Shown piece by piece: positions 52,578 to 61,692 of a DNA stretch of 64,000 bases. Every line of letters starts with the position of its first letter. Positions within the stretch are counted from its first letter, which is position 1. The notes beneath the pieces were generated by a model. It ran no database searches. It was not told where the DNA came from and was given only the letters and a program-made list of their open reading frames with translations. The position numbers were made by a program, and so were the translations under genes. The DNA lies in assembly GCA_016192145.1 (NCBI GenBank), contig JACPUT010000002.1, positions 558,001-622,000 on the forward strand. Direction: 5' to 3'. Origin of the DNA: Acidobacteriota bacterium. GTDB lineage: Bacteria > Acidobacteriota > Holophagae > Holophagales > Holophagaceae.

Positions 52578-52970
52578 TATTTCACCTGGGACAAGTGATT
52601 TCCCGCAGCCTTATTTCGCGGAGGCCTTATGTGCTGCGTCGTTGTCGGAAGTGGGGCTATGAATTTTGGCATCTGACTCGTACTCAGGTGTTGCTTGTCA
52701 TGTTTGTTTATTGCTTTGTGAAGGATGACCGACAACCTATTCCTTGGCGAGTGGATTTCCGATCAAACCTCAGGCCACGGGTGTGGCGCCTTCGTTCACT
52801 GGCCTGCCGGGACCGATCCCTTTTCGATGCCCGCCGGCTGAGGAAACCTAACCTGCCAACCTTGGGTATCGAACTTTCGATCCGAAACTTGAAGCCGGCT
52901 TCCCCTCAGACCGACTCCACAGGAAGGGCTAGCTCCTAAAAATTGAGTGCGAGACCCTTTGTGTAAATCC
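52578..52970. other. Non-coding region between kinase start and right end
   Basis: No convincing gene. It holds the promoter region of the kinase operon, though clear -35/-10 boxes were not picked out, and G+C-rich sequence around 52770..52930 that may be a relic of earlier cargo. Confidence 0.45.
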
Positions 52971-53030
52971 AAATATTGCAATTGAATCGCATAAACCATC
53001 TCGAATTCGCATTGTTAAATGACGTTAACA
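52971..53030. repeat. Right transposon end with TnsB-type sites
   Basis: Read leftward from 53030: TGTTAACGTCAT, then TGCGAATTC (starting at 53011) and TGCGATTCA (starting at 52991), i.e. the same first-site offset and 20-bp pitch as the left end, but with fewer sites. Confidence 0.87.
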
Positions 53031-53199
53031 GCGGAAGCAACACGGTGGCTTTCGGCGGCCGGAAGAAGTGATGCACGTGAAGGGCATCGGCGAGAAGGGC
53101 TACCAACGGATCAAGGCCTACCTGCGCGTGGCGGGTGCCGCCGCGCCGGCTTCAGGCTCCCCCAAGACACCCGCCGCCATTTCCGGCGCGAAGCGGTAG
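53031..53199 (+). pseudogene. comEA: ComEA-like protein, 3' part
   Basis: The first 5 bp are the right copy of the GCGGA duplication. From 53036 the frame reads QHGGFRRPEEVMHVKGIGEK, then the second helix-hairpin-helix (GYQRIKAYLRV) and an Ala/Pro tail to TAG 53197..53199. It has no start of its own. It continues the frame cut at 466. Confidence 0.92.
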
Positions 53200-53210
53200 G
53201 GGGGCCGACC

Positions 53211-53717
53211 ATGCTGCGCATCCCGGGAATCCCGTCCCACCGCCAGAAGGGAACCACCCTGGCCGAGGTCATGGCCGTCACGGGCATCCTCGGGGTGCTC
53301 GCGGCCGCGGGGGTCTCCACCACCCGCTTCAATGGGTGCGATCTCGCCGTGGCCCAGATGGAGTTGAAGGGCAGCCTGGATCAGGCCTTCAATGAAGCCC
53401 GGGCCCGGGGCCGCAACATCACCGTCTCCATGTCCAACGACAAGAAGATGGATGTGCTGCCCGTGCGCCTGCCCCGCACCATCCGGTTCGGCAAGCCCGC
53501 CCACATCCCCCTGCCGCCAGGTGTGGCGGCACCCAAGGTGGCCGCCAAGACCGGAGAGGCCCACCCCAGCATCACGGTGACGCCCCGCCGCACGGCCACG
53601 GCGGCGCTCTGGTTCCTGAACGATGGCCAGGAGGCGATCTGCATGCGCCTCAACGGCCATGGGAGCGTCCTGATGTACCGTTGGCGCGTGAGCCTCAACC
53701 GCTGGGTGAGGGTCTGA
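53211..53717 (+). CDS. Type IV pilin-like pseudopilin (GspH/FimT)
   Basis: 168 residues. Prepilin site KG-TTLAE with Glu5 and a hydrophobic helix (VMAVTGILGVLAAAG), then a beta-rich FimT/GspH-like domain. It starts 11 bp after the comEA stop and its stop overlaps the radC start, so comEA, this pilin and radC form a host operon. Minor pilins of this kind act in DNA uptake or secretion. Confidence 0.82.
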   Translation: MLRIPGIPSHRQKGTTLAEVMAVTGILGVLAAAGVSTTRFNGCDLAVAQMELKGSLDQAFNEARARGRNITVSMSNDKKMDVLPVRLPRTIRFGKPAHIPLPPGVAAPKVAAKTGEAHPSITVTPRRTATAALWFLNDGQEAICMRLNGHGSVLMYRWRVSLNRWVRV

Positions 53718-54292
53718 TGCGCATGCTCGATCTCTCGCCCGACCAGCGCCCCCGCGAACGCCTGATGGCGGGGCAGGGGGAATCCCTCTCGGATGCGGAA
53801 CTCCTGGCCCTGCTCTTGGGCAGTGGCACCCGCGGGGCCAATGCCGTGGAAACGGGGCAGGAGCTCCTGGGTGCCTGCGGCGGGCTCGCGGGCCTGTTCA
53901 AGCTCGGCTTTCCGGAGTGGACGGCCCTTCCCGGGGTGGGGCCCGCCCGGGCCGCCAAGCTCTGGGCCGCCCTGGAGGTGGCCCGCCGGGCCACCCGCGC
54001 CCAGGCGCGCCCCCGCATCACGAGCCCCAGGGCCGCCGGGGACTACCTCCTTCCGAAGGCCCAGGGGTGGACCGAGGAGCGCTTCGGACTCCTGGCCCTC
54101 AATGCCAAGGGGGACCTCCTGGCGGAGCGCATCCTCAGCCAGGGCACGGCCACCGCCACCCTCATCAGCCCCCGCGAGTTCTTCCGGGAGGCCCTCCGGT
54201 ACGGCGCCACCTCCGCCCTCGCCTGGCACAACCATCCCAGCGGGGACCCCACCCCCTCCCGGGAGGACATCCAACTCACCCGCCGGCTCCAG
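53717..54292 (+). pseudogene. radC: RadC homologue, truncated by a second transposon
   Basis: 192 codons kept: the N-terminal HhH part (LLALLLGSGTRGANAVETGQ, LPGVGPARAAKLWAAL) and the JAB/MPN core up to AWHNHPSGDPTPSREDIQLT-RRLQ. The last 30 or so residues, including the DHLV(I/L)G region, are lost at 54292. No 3' part is found in the rest of the window. ATG 53717 overlaps the pilin stop. Confidence 0.88.
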
Positions 54293-54327
54293 TGTCAATT
54301 CCACAAGCCAATGATAATTTCCACAAG
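54293..54327. repeat. Left end of the second transposon with repeated sites
   Basis: After TGT, two copies of a TTCCACAAG motif (54297..54307, AATTCCACAAG; 54316..54327, AATTTCCACAAG) with 20-bp pitch, the same phasing as TnsB sites but another sequence than in the first element. Confidence 0.75.
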
Positions 54328-54532
54328 TCGACGAGACTGGTCCGCCCTAGGAAATCAGAGGGTTAACGGGCGATGCAAGCAGCATTGGCCTCAAAACCGG
54401 GAATCCTAAGGAGCGCTCTAGCGCGCTTGGATCCGCATTGGAAGTGCCTTCGGGCGAGAAAGCAAAACGGGCGCAGATCCACTCTTGGAGCGGATCCGCG
54501 TCGGACACCATGCAACAAGCATGGAGGTCTTT

Positions 54533-55000
54533 ATGGCAAGCAGGAAATCACCGAGGTCGCTTCGGCCAGCGGTCAGCGAAGTCGCAAGTGTGGCCGCAGT
54601 GGCATCGGTCTTTGGTGAGCCGGAAATTGCGCCAAAGCCATTGGACGCGGATCTGCTCCGATTCCACCCTGATCAAATCCCTGTCCCAGAAGCTGACGAC
54701 TTGGCTGGAGCGCTGACACTGGCTCTAGGCATTGCCCTGTCCATTCACCAAGTTCCCCGCGACAAGGATGATTACTGGGCGTTATCGAGTGGGATTGCTT
54801 CGGTGCTCCTGCGGTTGGCGGAAGTTCATCCCGAGATGGCGATTAAGGCAATGGCCAGCGCCAGGGATGCATGCCAGGTGACTGGCCCTGGATCGAGGCA
54901 GGAGGGCCCCGGAAGGAACCTATTTGTCCCGGTCAACGTCAAGGTATGTTCGGTGCCTGGTTTTGGGGATCTGGTGGCCCGTACATATGGGGTGGACTGA
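54533..55000 (+). CDS. Unknown protein between transposon end and tniQ
   Basis: 155 residues (GGAGG before ATG 54533). Disordered start, then helical sequence (DDLAGALTLALGIALSIHQV, SGIASVLLRLAEVHPEMAIK). Convergent with tniQ, 6 bp apart. No family recognised. Confidence 0.5.
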   Translation: MASRKSPRSLRPAVSEVASVAAVASVFGEPEIAPKPLDADLLRFHPDQIPVPEADDLAGALTLALGIALSIHQVPRDKDDYWALSSGIASVLLRLAEVHPEMAIKAMASARDACQVTGPGSRQEGPGRNLFVPVNVKVCSVPGFGDLVARTYGVD

Positions 55001-55006
55001 CGGATC

Positions 55007-56575
55007 TTAGGCGACCTTCCCCAGTTTCGGTTTTGGCTTCCATCCATGACGCATCAGGAACCGGTACACCGCGGATTCGGTGATGGACTTCCCCGTGTGA
55101 TCACTGATTGCACGGCGAACTTCGCGCGCAGTGATCGGGATTCCGTTCCTTTCGCCTTCCCAGAATGCTTCCATGAGGCGCCCTTCTTCTTCGATGGACA
55201 TGAATGCACGCCCACGCGGGTGGTTGTAATCAAGGTCTTTGACCGCTGGGATGAATGGGATCCCGTGGATATTAGTCAGTGCTGCTGGATCGTTGGCCAT
55301 TGAAACCAGCTTGGGGAGCCCGGGCAGAATGTTGCTTCGCTGAGTTCCGGCGGAATAGAAACCCGCATCGCGCATTGCCAGCGCAAGTGCATCCAGATCC
55401 GATGTGAGATTTGAATTCCTTCGGATGAATTCGATCTTCCGGGCGAGGTCGCCCAACCGGGCGCTTTGGACGCGCTTCGCCAACCTTGCATAGGAATCCA
55501 CCGAGCGCTTTTGCTTGCCGGTGGCGGGGTCCCTCCATTGGGCGTATTCGACCTTCAGTTCCCCATCTGCGACCTTGGCTAGCCAGTAAGGCGTTTCGCC
55601 CCGTCGGTCTTGGTGAATGCAATTGGACCAAACGCGGGCCTGCTTGCAGACCCGGATGAACCGGATCGGCCATTCCTCCATCAGCCACGCCGTAAACCCC
55701 AAGAGTTCGGCCCTAGTCGCGGCGGGCAGGAATTCAAAGCTACGCCCCTTAGGCCATTGGCTGACCGGCAGCGGGACCGCGTGCCTACCTAAAACCCCAG
55801 TGATCGCTTGGTTCAACTTGTCGGCAGAAGCTTTCGCCCCCAGCATCTTGGTGATTTGGTGAATCCCATCGAACGCCAGGCGGGAATAGGTCATGCCATG
55901 GCCTTTGATATCCATGCACCCTGCTTCAAGCGCCTCCTCCATTCGGCCTTGGAGCTTAATGGATAAGCGGTCGAGGTGGGTTTCTCGCTTTGCGACCTTT
56001 AGTTCCCCTTTCGGGATGTCCCGAAAATCCATGCCGCACTTTCCACAAACCGTGAGCCAGTGGTTGGCAGGATCAGGCCGTGGCGAGGTTAGGTCAATGG
56101 GGTGTCCGCAGCTTGGGCAGGAGTCGATGAGTTGGATTCCATGCTTGGTGCAGGTGTTCACGAAGGCCAGCCGCCACTTGAGGCGGAAGTGGGGGGTTTT
56201 CCCGTGTTCATCAAGGCAGATGGGGCAGCACTGCTGGCCTCCTTCGGCTTCGGGGAGAGCCCAGCGCATCCTGCCCGGGAGCCCTTGGGAATTCAGGTGA
56301 TCATCAAGTCCTTCCAACGTAAGGGCGCGAAGGGCTTCGGGCGATTGCCGGGTCTTCGTTACCAGTACTTCCAACACCCATTCGGGGATTGATCTGTCCA
56401 AGGCCAGCTGCCAGACCCTTTTCCCTTCCCAACCCACTTTCAGCAGATCGTGAAAGCTGATTCCATTGGCCCCGGCGATCCGGTACAGCCATGAAATCAG
56501 TGACTCTCCCTTGACCGGGATCGGGTGGGCCGGCCAAGGACGGTCTGGGACTGGGGCGCGGTCGACCTTCGACAT
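55007..56575 (-). CDS. tniQ: TniQ/TnsD-family protein with C-terminal HTH
   Basis: 522 residues. N-terminal PVKGESLISWLYRIAGANGI and zinc-ribbon cysteines (CCPICL, CTKHG, CPSCGH, CGKCGMDF). The C-terminal 45 residues (AREVRRAISDHTGKSITESA then VYRFLMRHGWKPKP) look like a helix-turn-helix/winged helix of the IS630 type, an added DNA-binding unit that could direct insertion to radC. 2 bp after the tniB stop. Confidence 0.9.
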   Translation of the reverse strand: MSKVDRAPVPDRPWPAHPIPVKGESLISWLYRIAGANGISFHDLLKVGWEGKRVWQLALDRSIPEWVLEVLVTKTRQSPEALRALTLEGLDDHLNSQGLPGRMRWALPEAEGGQQCCPICLDEHGKTPHFRLKWRLAFVNTCTKHGIQLIDSCPSCGHPIDLTSPRPDPANHWLTVCGKCGMDFRDIPKGELKVAKRETHLDRLSIKLQGRMEEALEAGCMDIKGHGMTYSRLAFDGIHQITKMLGAKASADKLNQAITGVLGRHAVPLPVSQWPKGRSFEFLPAATRAELLGFTAWLMEEWPIRFIRVCKQARVWSNCIHQDRRGETPYWLAKVADGELKVEYAQWRDPATGKQKRSVDSYARLAKRVQSARLGDLARKIEFIRRNSNLTSDLDALALAMRDAGFYSAGTQRSNILPGLPKLVSMANDPAALTNIHGIPFIPAVKDLDYNHPRGRAFMSIEEEGRLMEAFWEGERNGIPITAREVRRAISDHTGKSITESAVYRFLMRHGWKPKPKLGKVA

Positions 56576-56577
56576 GG

Positions 56578-57513
56578 TTAGGCCGCCGGAATGGCGATGG
56601 GCGAAGGGGTCTCGGGATCAGGAAGGTCGGCCGTGGCGAGATTGCTTGGGTCGTAACCACATCCCCCAATCACCTTCGCGTCGATGCGTTCCCTTTTTGT
56701 CCTAATGGCGTGGATCGTGGCCCGCCGCATCAGCTTCGTCACCCGGCCCGTTCGACCACTGCACAGGTTGTGGATCAGCCCCGCCAGTTCAGGCTCGACG
56801 AGCCCCGATGGGTGCTTTAAGGGGAGGACTGATTCCAGGCCCGCAAGGAAACCCTGGAATTGTTCGTTGGGTTCCCAAAGGGGCAGTTCCCATGGCTCAA
56901 ACCGATCGATCATCTGCTCGTCAATCAAAATGGCATTTTGCGCCTTAGGCACACCGGCACCCACAATGGACACCCCAAGGGTGTTGGTGAGATTCTTGAG
57001 GACGTTCAGGAACTGATGATGGTTCTTGCTACCTCCCGCGATGGAATGGTGGACTTCATCCACACAAAGAACTTTCAGTCCGATGGTCTGGACTACCTTC
57101 TCCAAGGTGGATTCCATCTGTCGGATGGAATAGGTTTCCCTGAAGGGCGCATTGATGGCCCGAAGAATGTTCGCCAGAAACCGCGCTTCGTGGGGTGTAG
57201 GCGGGGCAACGACATAGGCTACCGGGATGGTCGATCCACACCCATCGGACCGTTCGACGGACGGGTGCATCATGGCCACCCGCTTTAGAACCCTGGTCTT
57301 TCCATGGTTCGCGGGAGCGACTAGGAGCATGCATTCGGGCCTGGCAACGTAAGGGGATTCGACTAGTTCCTTTACCCGATCCAGCACCCTTAGCGCAGTG
57401 GGATAGGGGATCCATCGGTCTTCCTGGACGAATTGGATTCGGGTTTCGTCGTCTTGGGCCATGAGCGGCTGGGCAAGCCCGCCAAGATGGGAATATGTGA
57501 GGGGGTCCTTCAT
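56578..57513 (-). CDS. tniB: TniB-type AAA+ ATPase
   Basis: 311 residues from ATG 57513 (AAGGAG upstream); an upstream TTG start is less likely. Walker A APANHGKT (66-73), Walker B VLCVDEVHH, and C-terminal regulatory helices. Same role as tnsC of the first element; sequence clearly different. Confidence 0.92.
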   Translation of the reverse strand: MKDPLTYSHLGGLAQPLMAQDDETRIQFVQEDRWIPYPTALRVLDRVKELVESPYVARPECMLLVAPANHGKTRVLKRVAMMHPSVERSDGCGSTIPVAYVVAPPTPHEARFLANILRAINAPFRETYSIRQMESTLEKVVQTIGLKVLCVDEVHHSIAGGSKNHHQFLNVLKNLTNTLGVSIVGAGVPKAQNAILIDEQMIDRFEPWELPLWEPNEQFQGFLAGLESVLPLKHPSGLVEPELAGLIHNLCSGRTGRVTKLMRRATIHAIRTKRERIDAKVIGGCGYDPSNLATADLPDPETPSPIAIPAA

Positions 57514-57544
57514 GTAAGTACTCCTTGGCGTCCGATTGACGCAA

Positions 57545-60361
57545 TCATTCGATCCCAACGCAGGGGAGGATCTCGCCCGCGGGTTTCAGGGATTCCAAGG
57601 CCTTGGGTCGCGCGGCGGGCTTAGAGATCGCCTTGGGGTGTTTCACGGCTCGTTTCTGATCGCGGTTCCGGCGAACTTCATTGCGACGTGCCTGAGAGGA
57701 CTTTTCCCGCGCTGCGGCTTCGATCTTTCGATTCGCCAAGATGGCGGCGAAGCGAATCTCTTCATTCTTTTCATCGCTGCAGTTCTTTCGCTTCAGTTTC
57801 TGGGTAGCCTTCCATTCCCAGAGGGTGATCCCCTTGGGATGAGCGGTATTCCGCATGGGGATCACCAGGTAGTTGTTGGTTTTCGGGTCCAACAGGTACA
57901 CCTGAGAAATGTCTGCAGGGTCCCGGCGGATGACAAAGTCACGCTTTTCCTTCGGATTTTTGGGGCACTTGGCGTTGTAGAAGGCCACGAGGATGTCGTC
58001 GTGGTACTGCAGGTCATCAATCTGGACTCCGTATGAGGGATTGACCTTCCGTTTGAAGAAGGGCAGGAAATCCATCCGCGTGCGGGGGGTATCCGGAAGG
58101 ATGTCGGGGAGGCCGCATGGCGGCGTGTTTTCATCACCGTTGATTCCCCGCTCCCAACGTTCAAGGGGAGTCTCGCCATCCAATTTGTCGTGGGGCCGGT
58201 TGTGGTAATTGCCTACGATCAGATTGGCGGTCCATTGCTCAAGCTCTTCGATTGTGAGGTAGGCATACTTGCGCGAATTGTAGTCACCGCGTTCCGCGAT
58301 GGACGCGAAGGTCGTTCCGTCCAATTCGCGCAAAGCTATGCTAAGGGTGCCCATGAAGCGTTCGATGTGGGCCCCATACCGGGGCTTCTTCACCGCGCGC
58401 CATTCGATGTTGAACCCGTAATCTTGTCCAAGGGCGATGAAGAAATCGCCTCGGAATTCCTTGGCGTTGTCGCCATGGATCGAACCGGGGACCCCCCAAC
58501 ACGGCCAATCGGCCTTGCATTGATATTCCGCAAGCAACTTTTCCTTCGTCATGAAGGCCTTGTACAAGCACGAGCCCAATGAATCGTTGCCAGGGGCTTC
58601 GTAGGAAATGTGGAACCCCACCACCATTCGGCTGTAGACGTCGATCATCACGGTGATCCAAGCGCGGCCGAGGTGCTTGCGGGTTTCCGGATCCACGAGG
58701 ATGACGTTCATCTTCGTGTGGTCGATCTGGACATAGGCGAGAGGGTAGTTAGCCCCAGGGAATTCGCCTTTCACGACCCGGAAAGCCTGATTCGCCGCCG
58801 CCTTCCCCTCACGCCTACGAATCCGGGTTTCATCGTCGACCCACTTGATCCGATTCCGGATGGTGTTTGTGGATGGCCATGGCTTGGGAAGGTTCTGTTT
58901 TTTGCATTCATCGTGAAACCAACGGGCAGTAGCCGCTGGGGTCGGCTTTTTTCGCGACAGGAATACGCGGTCGATCGCTTCAGCAATGAGGGATTCGAAT
59001 CTCTGAACGGTTTGATCACTATGGTGGTCGGCGACGCCTTTGCTTTTGCTTAGGCGGGGCTTGCCACGACCACCTCCGGATTTGCCTGGGGCAAGGGCGG
59101 TCGTCAGTTCACCGCAGTCGGCAAACCTACGCAGCAACCGGTAAATCGTAGTGATGCTGGTGTCGAGTTCCTTTGCGGCCGCAGCGACCATGGCATTGTC
59201 CCGTTGGACCCCCAGCAGGGGGCGAAGGATCGCGGCCCTCTGGATAGCCTTCTTCGCGTCTTCCTCGTCCAGTTCCATAAAATGTGGGAGCGTCGGGGCG
59301 AGGGGTTCCGTGGGAACGTAGGGTTTGAGGGACGAGATGCTGACCCGTTCCTGCATTCCGTTTGCTTGGTACTGAACACGGACTTCTTTTGAACCGCAGA
59401 CGCGTTGGATGTGAGCTCGCTTGCCATCCACTACGACCTCGAAGCCCGGTTTGAGACGGAGCCGCGGGGTAGAAACGGATGCAATCACCACTTCTTTGGG
59501 TGGCATCGGCACGGCTCGGGTTCGCAGCGGTGGTCCCGCAGGCCCCCAGTTGAACCTCAGGTCGGGTTCGGTGGCATGGTGAATCACTGAAGCGTTGGTC
59601 AAGGGGATCGCAAGGTCCGTCCAGACTTGGCGCGTCCCGATCAGGTGCCACAGATTGTGGACGATCTGGGGGTGGAATTCTTTGTCCTTGCAGACCATGC
59701 CCATGAGTTGGTCAACCGTGCATTCGCGTTTTCGAAGCAAGGTGTCCAACATCGCCATCCCCCATTGGGGGGCCAATCCTCGACGGAGGTGCGGACGCAG
59801 GAATTTGAGGTTGTCCAGGAATCCATCGACCCGAATTTCCTGTTCCGTAAGGAGCCTAAACGTCCAACCTTTATGGGCTGCGTAACGGCGGGCGGCGTGG
59901 AAGCGTGCCTTGAACTTGGCGAAGTCCCTGATGAGGATGGCGCGGGGCTTCACTTCCACAAGCCACGGGCGGGGGGTAATGCCAGTGAAGCGATCTGGCT
60001 TGAAGGTGATGAGGAGGTCGGGGGTGTAAACCCGGGCCCGGGGCTTCCCCTTCTGGGTAGCCGTGTAGGTGATGGAAACGGGTTGTCCCACGAAGGACTT
60101 CACCGTGGGGTCCATCTCCGCCAGGATCATGGCGTCACGTTCGAGGGTGCTTTCGAACCCTTGGGAGAATTTTCCCTTCAGGGTGTAAAGCATTCCGGTG
60201 ACGCTGTTGTGGTTCTTCGGGATCTTCCGGACTCCACGTTCAAGCTCACCCGGGAGGGACAGCAGCACCGTCTTCCGCTGGGGGCGTACGTGGGTGGATT
60301 GTAGGGGGCTGGGGTCCGCGACCTGGTGGTCGGCGCCCCGGGTGGAAACTTGGAAGCTCAT
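57545..60361 (-). CDS. tnsAB: TnsA-TnsB fusion transposase
   Basis: 938 residues from ATG 60361 (GAGG upstream). The N-terminal 200 residues are TnsA-like with E74 (STLERD), D115 (YTPDLLI) and E136/K138 (LVEVKP). The rest is TnsB-like with D547 (QIDHTKMNV), D631 (HGDNAKEF) and E667 (AHIERF). The single chain performs both strand cleavages, allowing cut-and-paste movement. Unlike the separate tnsA/tnsB of the first element. Confidence 0.93.
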   Translation of the reverse strand: MSFQVSTRGADHQVADPSPLQSTHVRPQRKTVLLSLPGELERGVRKIPKNHNSVTGMLYTLKGKFSQGFESTLERDAMILAEMDPTVKSFVGQPVSITYTATQKGKPRARVYTPDLLITFKPDRFTGITPRPWLVEVKPRAILIRDFAKFKARFHAARRYAAHKGWTFRLLTEQEIRVDGFLDNLKFLRPHLRRGLAPQWGMAMLDTLLRKRECTVDQLMGMVCKDKEFHPQIVHNLWHLIGTRQVWTDLAIPLTNASVIHHATEPDLRFNWGPAGPPLRTRAVPMPPKEVVIASVSTPRLRLKPGFEVVVDGKRAHIQRVCGSKEVRVQYQANGMQERVSISSLKPYVPTEPLAPTLPHFMELDEEDAKKAIQRAAILRPLLGVQRDNAMVAAAAKELDTSITTIYRLLRRFADCGELTTALAPGKSGGGRGKPRLSKSKGVADHHSDQTVQRFESLIAEAIDRVFLSRKKPTPAATARWFHDECKKQNLPKPWPSTNTIRNRIKWVDDETRIRRREGKAAANQAFRVVKGEFPGANYPLAYVQIDHTKMNVILVDPETRKHLGRAWITVMIDVYSRMVVGFHISYEAPGNDSLGSCLYKAFMTKEKLLAEYQCKADWPCWGVPGSIHGDNAKEFRGDFFIALGQDYGFNIEWRAVKKPRYGAHIERFMGTLSIALRELDGTTFASIAERGDYNSRKYAYLTIEELEQWTANLIVGNYHNRPHDKLDGETPLERWERGINGDENTPPCGLPDILPDTPRTRMDFLPFFKRKVNPSYGVQIDDLQYHDDILVAFYNAKCPKNPKEKRDFVIRRDPADISQVYLLDPKTNNYLVIPMRNTAHPKGITLWEWKATQKLKRKNCSDEKNEEIRFAAILANRKIEAAAREKSSQARRNEVRRNRDQKRAVKHPKAISKPAARPKALESLKPAGEILPCVGIE

Positions 60362-60713
60362 GGCGACCTCGTGTCTTCGGCGACACAAGAAACGTGGCAT
60401 GGCCCTCACAAGTGCTCGAATTCTGAGAATTTAGGAAATAAGAAGCTCGGTTTCCCAGAAATGGCTGTCAACCCCCCTACGAATAATTTTGAACAGACGA
60501 CCTTTGGAAAGGCCGCTAGAAGATGCGAAATAGCCCTGAATTGGACTTCTGGGGCAGATGATTTAACACCACCACACCACTTCTCAAAGGCGCCTACTGC
60601 GTCGATTTTGAAATCGAGTCTCTAAGCCACCCCCAAGGCGTTGTGCTGGTTCCGCCAGGTTCAACGCCTTCAATAGGGGCCGGGTAGCGCCTTCAGTGGT
60701 AGGACTGTTGGTC
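60362..60713. other. Non-coding region between tnsAB and HEPN gene
   Basis: No gene. It probably contains the divergent promoters of tnsAB and the HEPN gene; A+T-rich around 60420..60500. No copy of the TTCCACAAG end motif was seen here. Confidence 0.45.
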
Positions 60714-61322
60714 ATGCGAAATGACATCCGCGGCAGCTTCGAAGCCAACCTAAAACGGGTCGAACACCTGGTTGGCCTGTACCAGATGCTCACCACCGGT
60801 GGCCCTGGCCGTCGTCCCGTCCATTCGACAGACATCCTCCGGGCGGCCACGGTACTTCTGCACGCCTCCTTCGAAGAGCTGCTACGAAGGCTCATCGTTC
60901 TGAAGTACCCGAATGCGGACGAAGGCGTGTTGAACGATGTACCGCTCGCTGGAATGAGCACCACTTCGCGGCCAGAGAAGTTCTTTCTTGGGAAGCTTGT
61001 CGCTTACCGGGGCAAGTCCGTTGATGAAGTCATCCAGTTATCTGTCGCCCAACACGTGAACACGTTCAGCGCCTCCAGCGTGAACGAGGTTTGTGGGGTG
61101 CTGACAAGGCTAAAATTCGATATCACCTACGTTCAGAATGAGCTTCCCGCGTTGGCCGATCTCATTTCTCGTAGGCACGCCATCGTGCATCAGGCAGATC
61201 GGAACGAACGCGAAGGAAGTGGCCACCATCGCACGCGATCTCTGAGCGAAGAGACCGTCCTTGAATGGCACAAGGCTGTGTGGACCCTTGGGACCATCGC
61301 GATTGACCACCTGGAGCCCTGA
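60714..61322 (+). CDS. HEPN-domain protein, probable ribonuclease-like
   Basis: 202 residues from ATG 60714. All-helical; the RRHAIVHQAD stretch fits the Rx4-6H HEPN motif, and HASFEELLRRLIVLKY fits the first helix. Such RiboL-PSP-HEPN-like proteins cut RNA in defence and toxin systems. No obvious partner next to it except the RHH-HTH gene 790 bp away. Confidence 0.65.
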   Translation: MRNDIRGSFEANLKRVEHLVGLYQMLTTGGPGRRPVHSTDILRAATVLLHASFEELLRRLIVLKYPNADEGVLNDVPLAGMSTTSRPEKFFLGKLVAYRGKSVDEVIQLSVAQHVNTFSASSVNEVCGVLTRLKFDITYVQNELPALADLISRRHAIVHQADRNEREGSGHHRTRSLSEETVLEWHKAVWTLGTIAIDHLEP

Positions 61323-61355
61323 CTGCAAATGGCAGCCAATTGGGCGCAGGAGGGG

Positions 61356-61655
61356 CTAGTGCGGGTGGTGTTTCTTGGTCCGCTTTGAACCTGGACCACC
61401 ACCAGTAGCGGGCCCTGCCAGCTTGATTGAACCAGGATTTGGGATGGGCAGCACCCCACGCTTCGTCTTTTGGGCACTGTCCCTATAGGAAGCCGCGGTT
61501 GCCTCCAAGTTGAATCGTTCCGCCTGGTCGGCGTACCAAAGGCAGGCTCGGGCTACCTGAGCACGATTCAATCCCTCGCGTTCGACAAATTCACAGAACA
61601 GGCGGTGGGCGCCTTCAATTGAATTTGGTTCTGGGAAGCTGACCGCCTTCGTCAT
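61356..61655 (-). CDS. Unknown small protein downstream of RHH-HTH gene
   Basis: 99 residues from ATG 61655. Helical centre (AHRLFCEFVEREGLNRAQVA, LWYADQAERFNLEATAASY) and a basic Gly/Lys/His tail. Probably co-transcribed with the RHH-HTH gene ending at 61693. No family recognised. Confidence 0.5.
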   Translation of the reverse strand: MTKAVSFPEPNSIEGAHRLFCEFVEREGLNRAQVARACLWYADQAERFNLEATAASYRDSAQKTKRGVLPIPNPGSIKLAGPATGGGPGSKRTKKHHPH

Positions 61656-61692
61656 GGTTTCTGATCCTACCCACGAAGAACCTCCGGGGGGC

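Larger units (their letters stand above)
467..53030. mobile_element. Complete Tn7/Tn5053-like transposon, 52,564 bp, inserted in comEA
   Basis: Both boundaries are visible. The left end begins TGAAAACGTCAG at 467; the reverse complement of the right end begins TGTTAACGTCAT at 53030, and both continue with AATGCGAATTCG at the same distance. The element is bracketed by the GCGGA duplication and its removal repairs comEA. It encodes TnsA, TnsB, a TniB-type ATPase and TniQ (41475..46747) in one operon. Cargo is heavy-metal efflux and sensing (904..33139), a Wadjet-like operon (34181..39795) and a kinase/helicase operon (48610..52577). The tns operon is internal rather than beside an end, so cargo lies on both sides. 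No CRISPR array or Cascade gene is present, so targeting presumably depends on TniQ. Confidence 0.93.

Noticed and set aside
52526-52939. 137-codon frame near the right end
   Set aside because: Overlaps the kinase start, has no recognisable sequence and no ribosome site; treated as non-coding.
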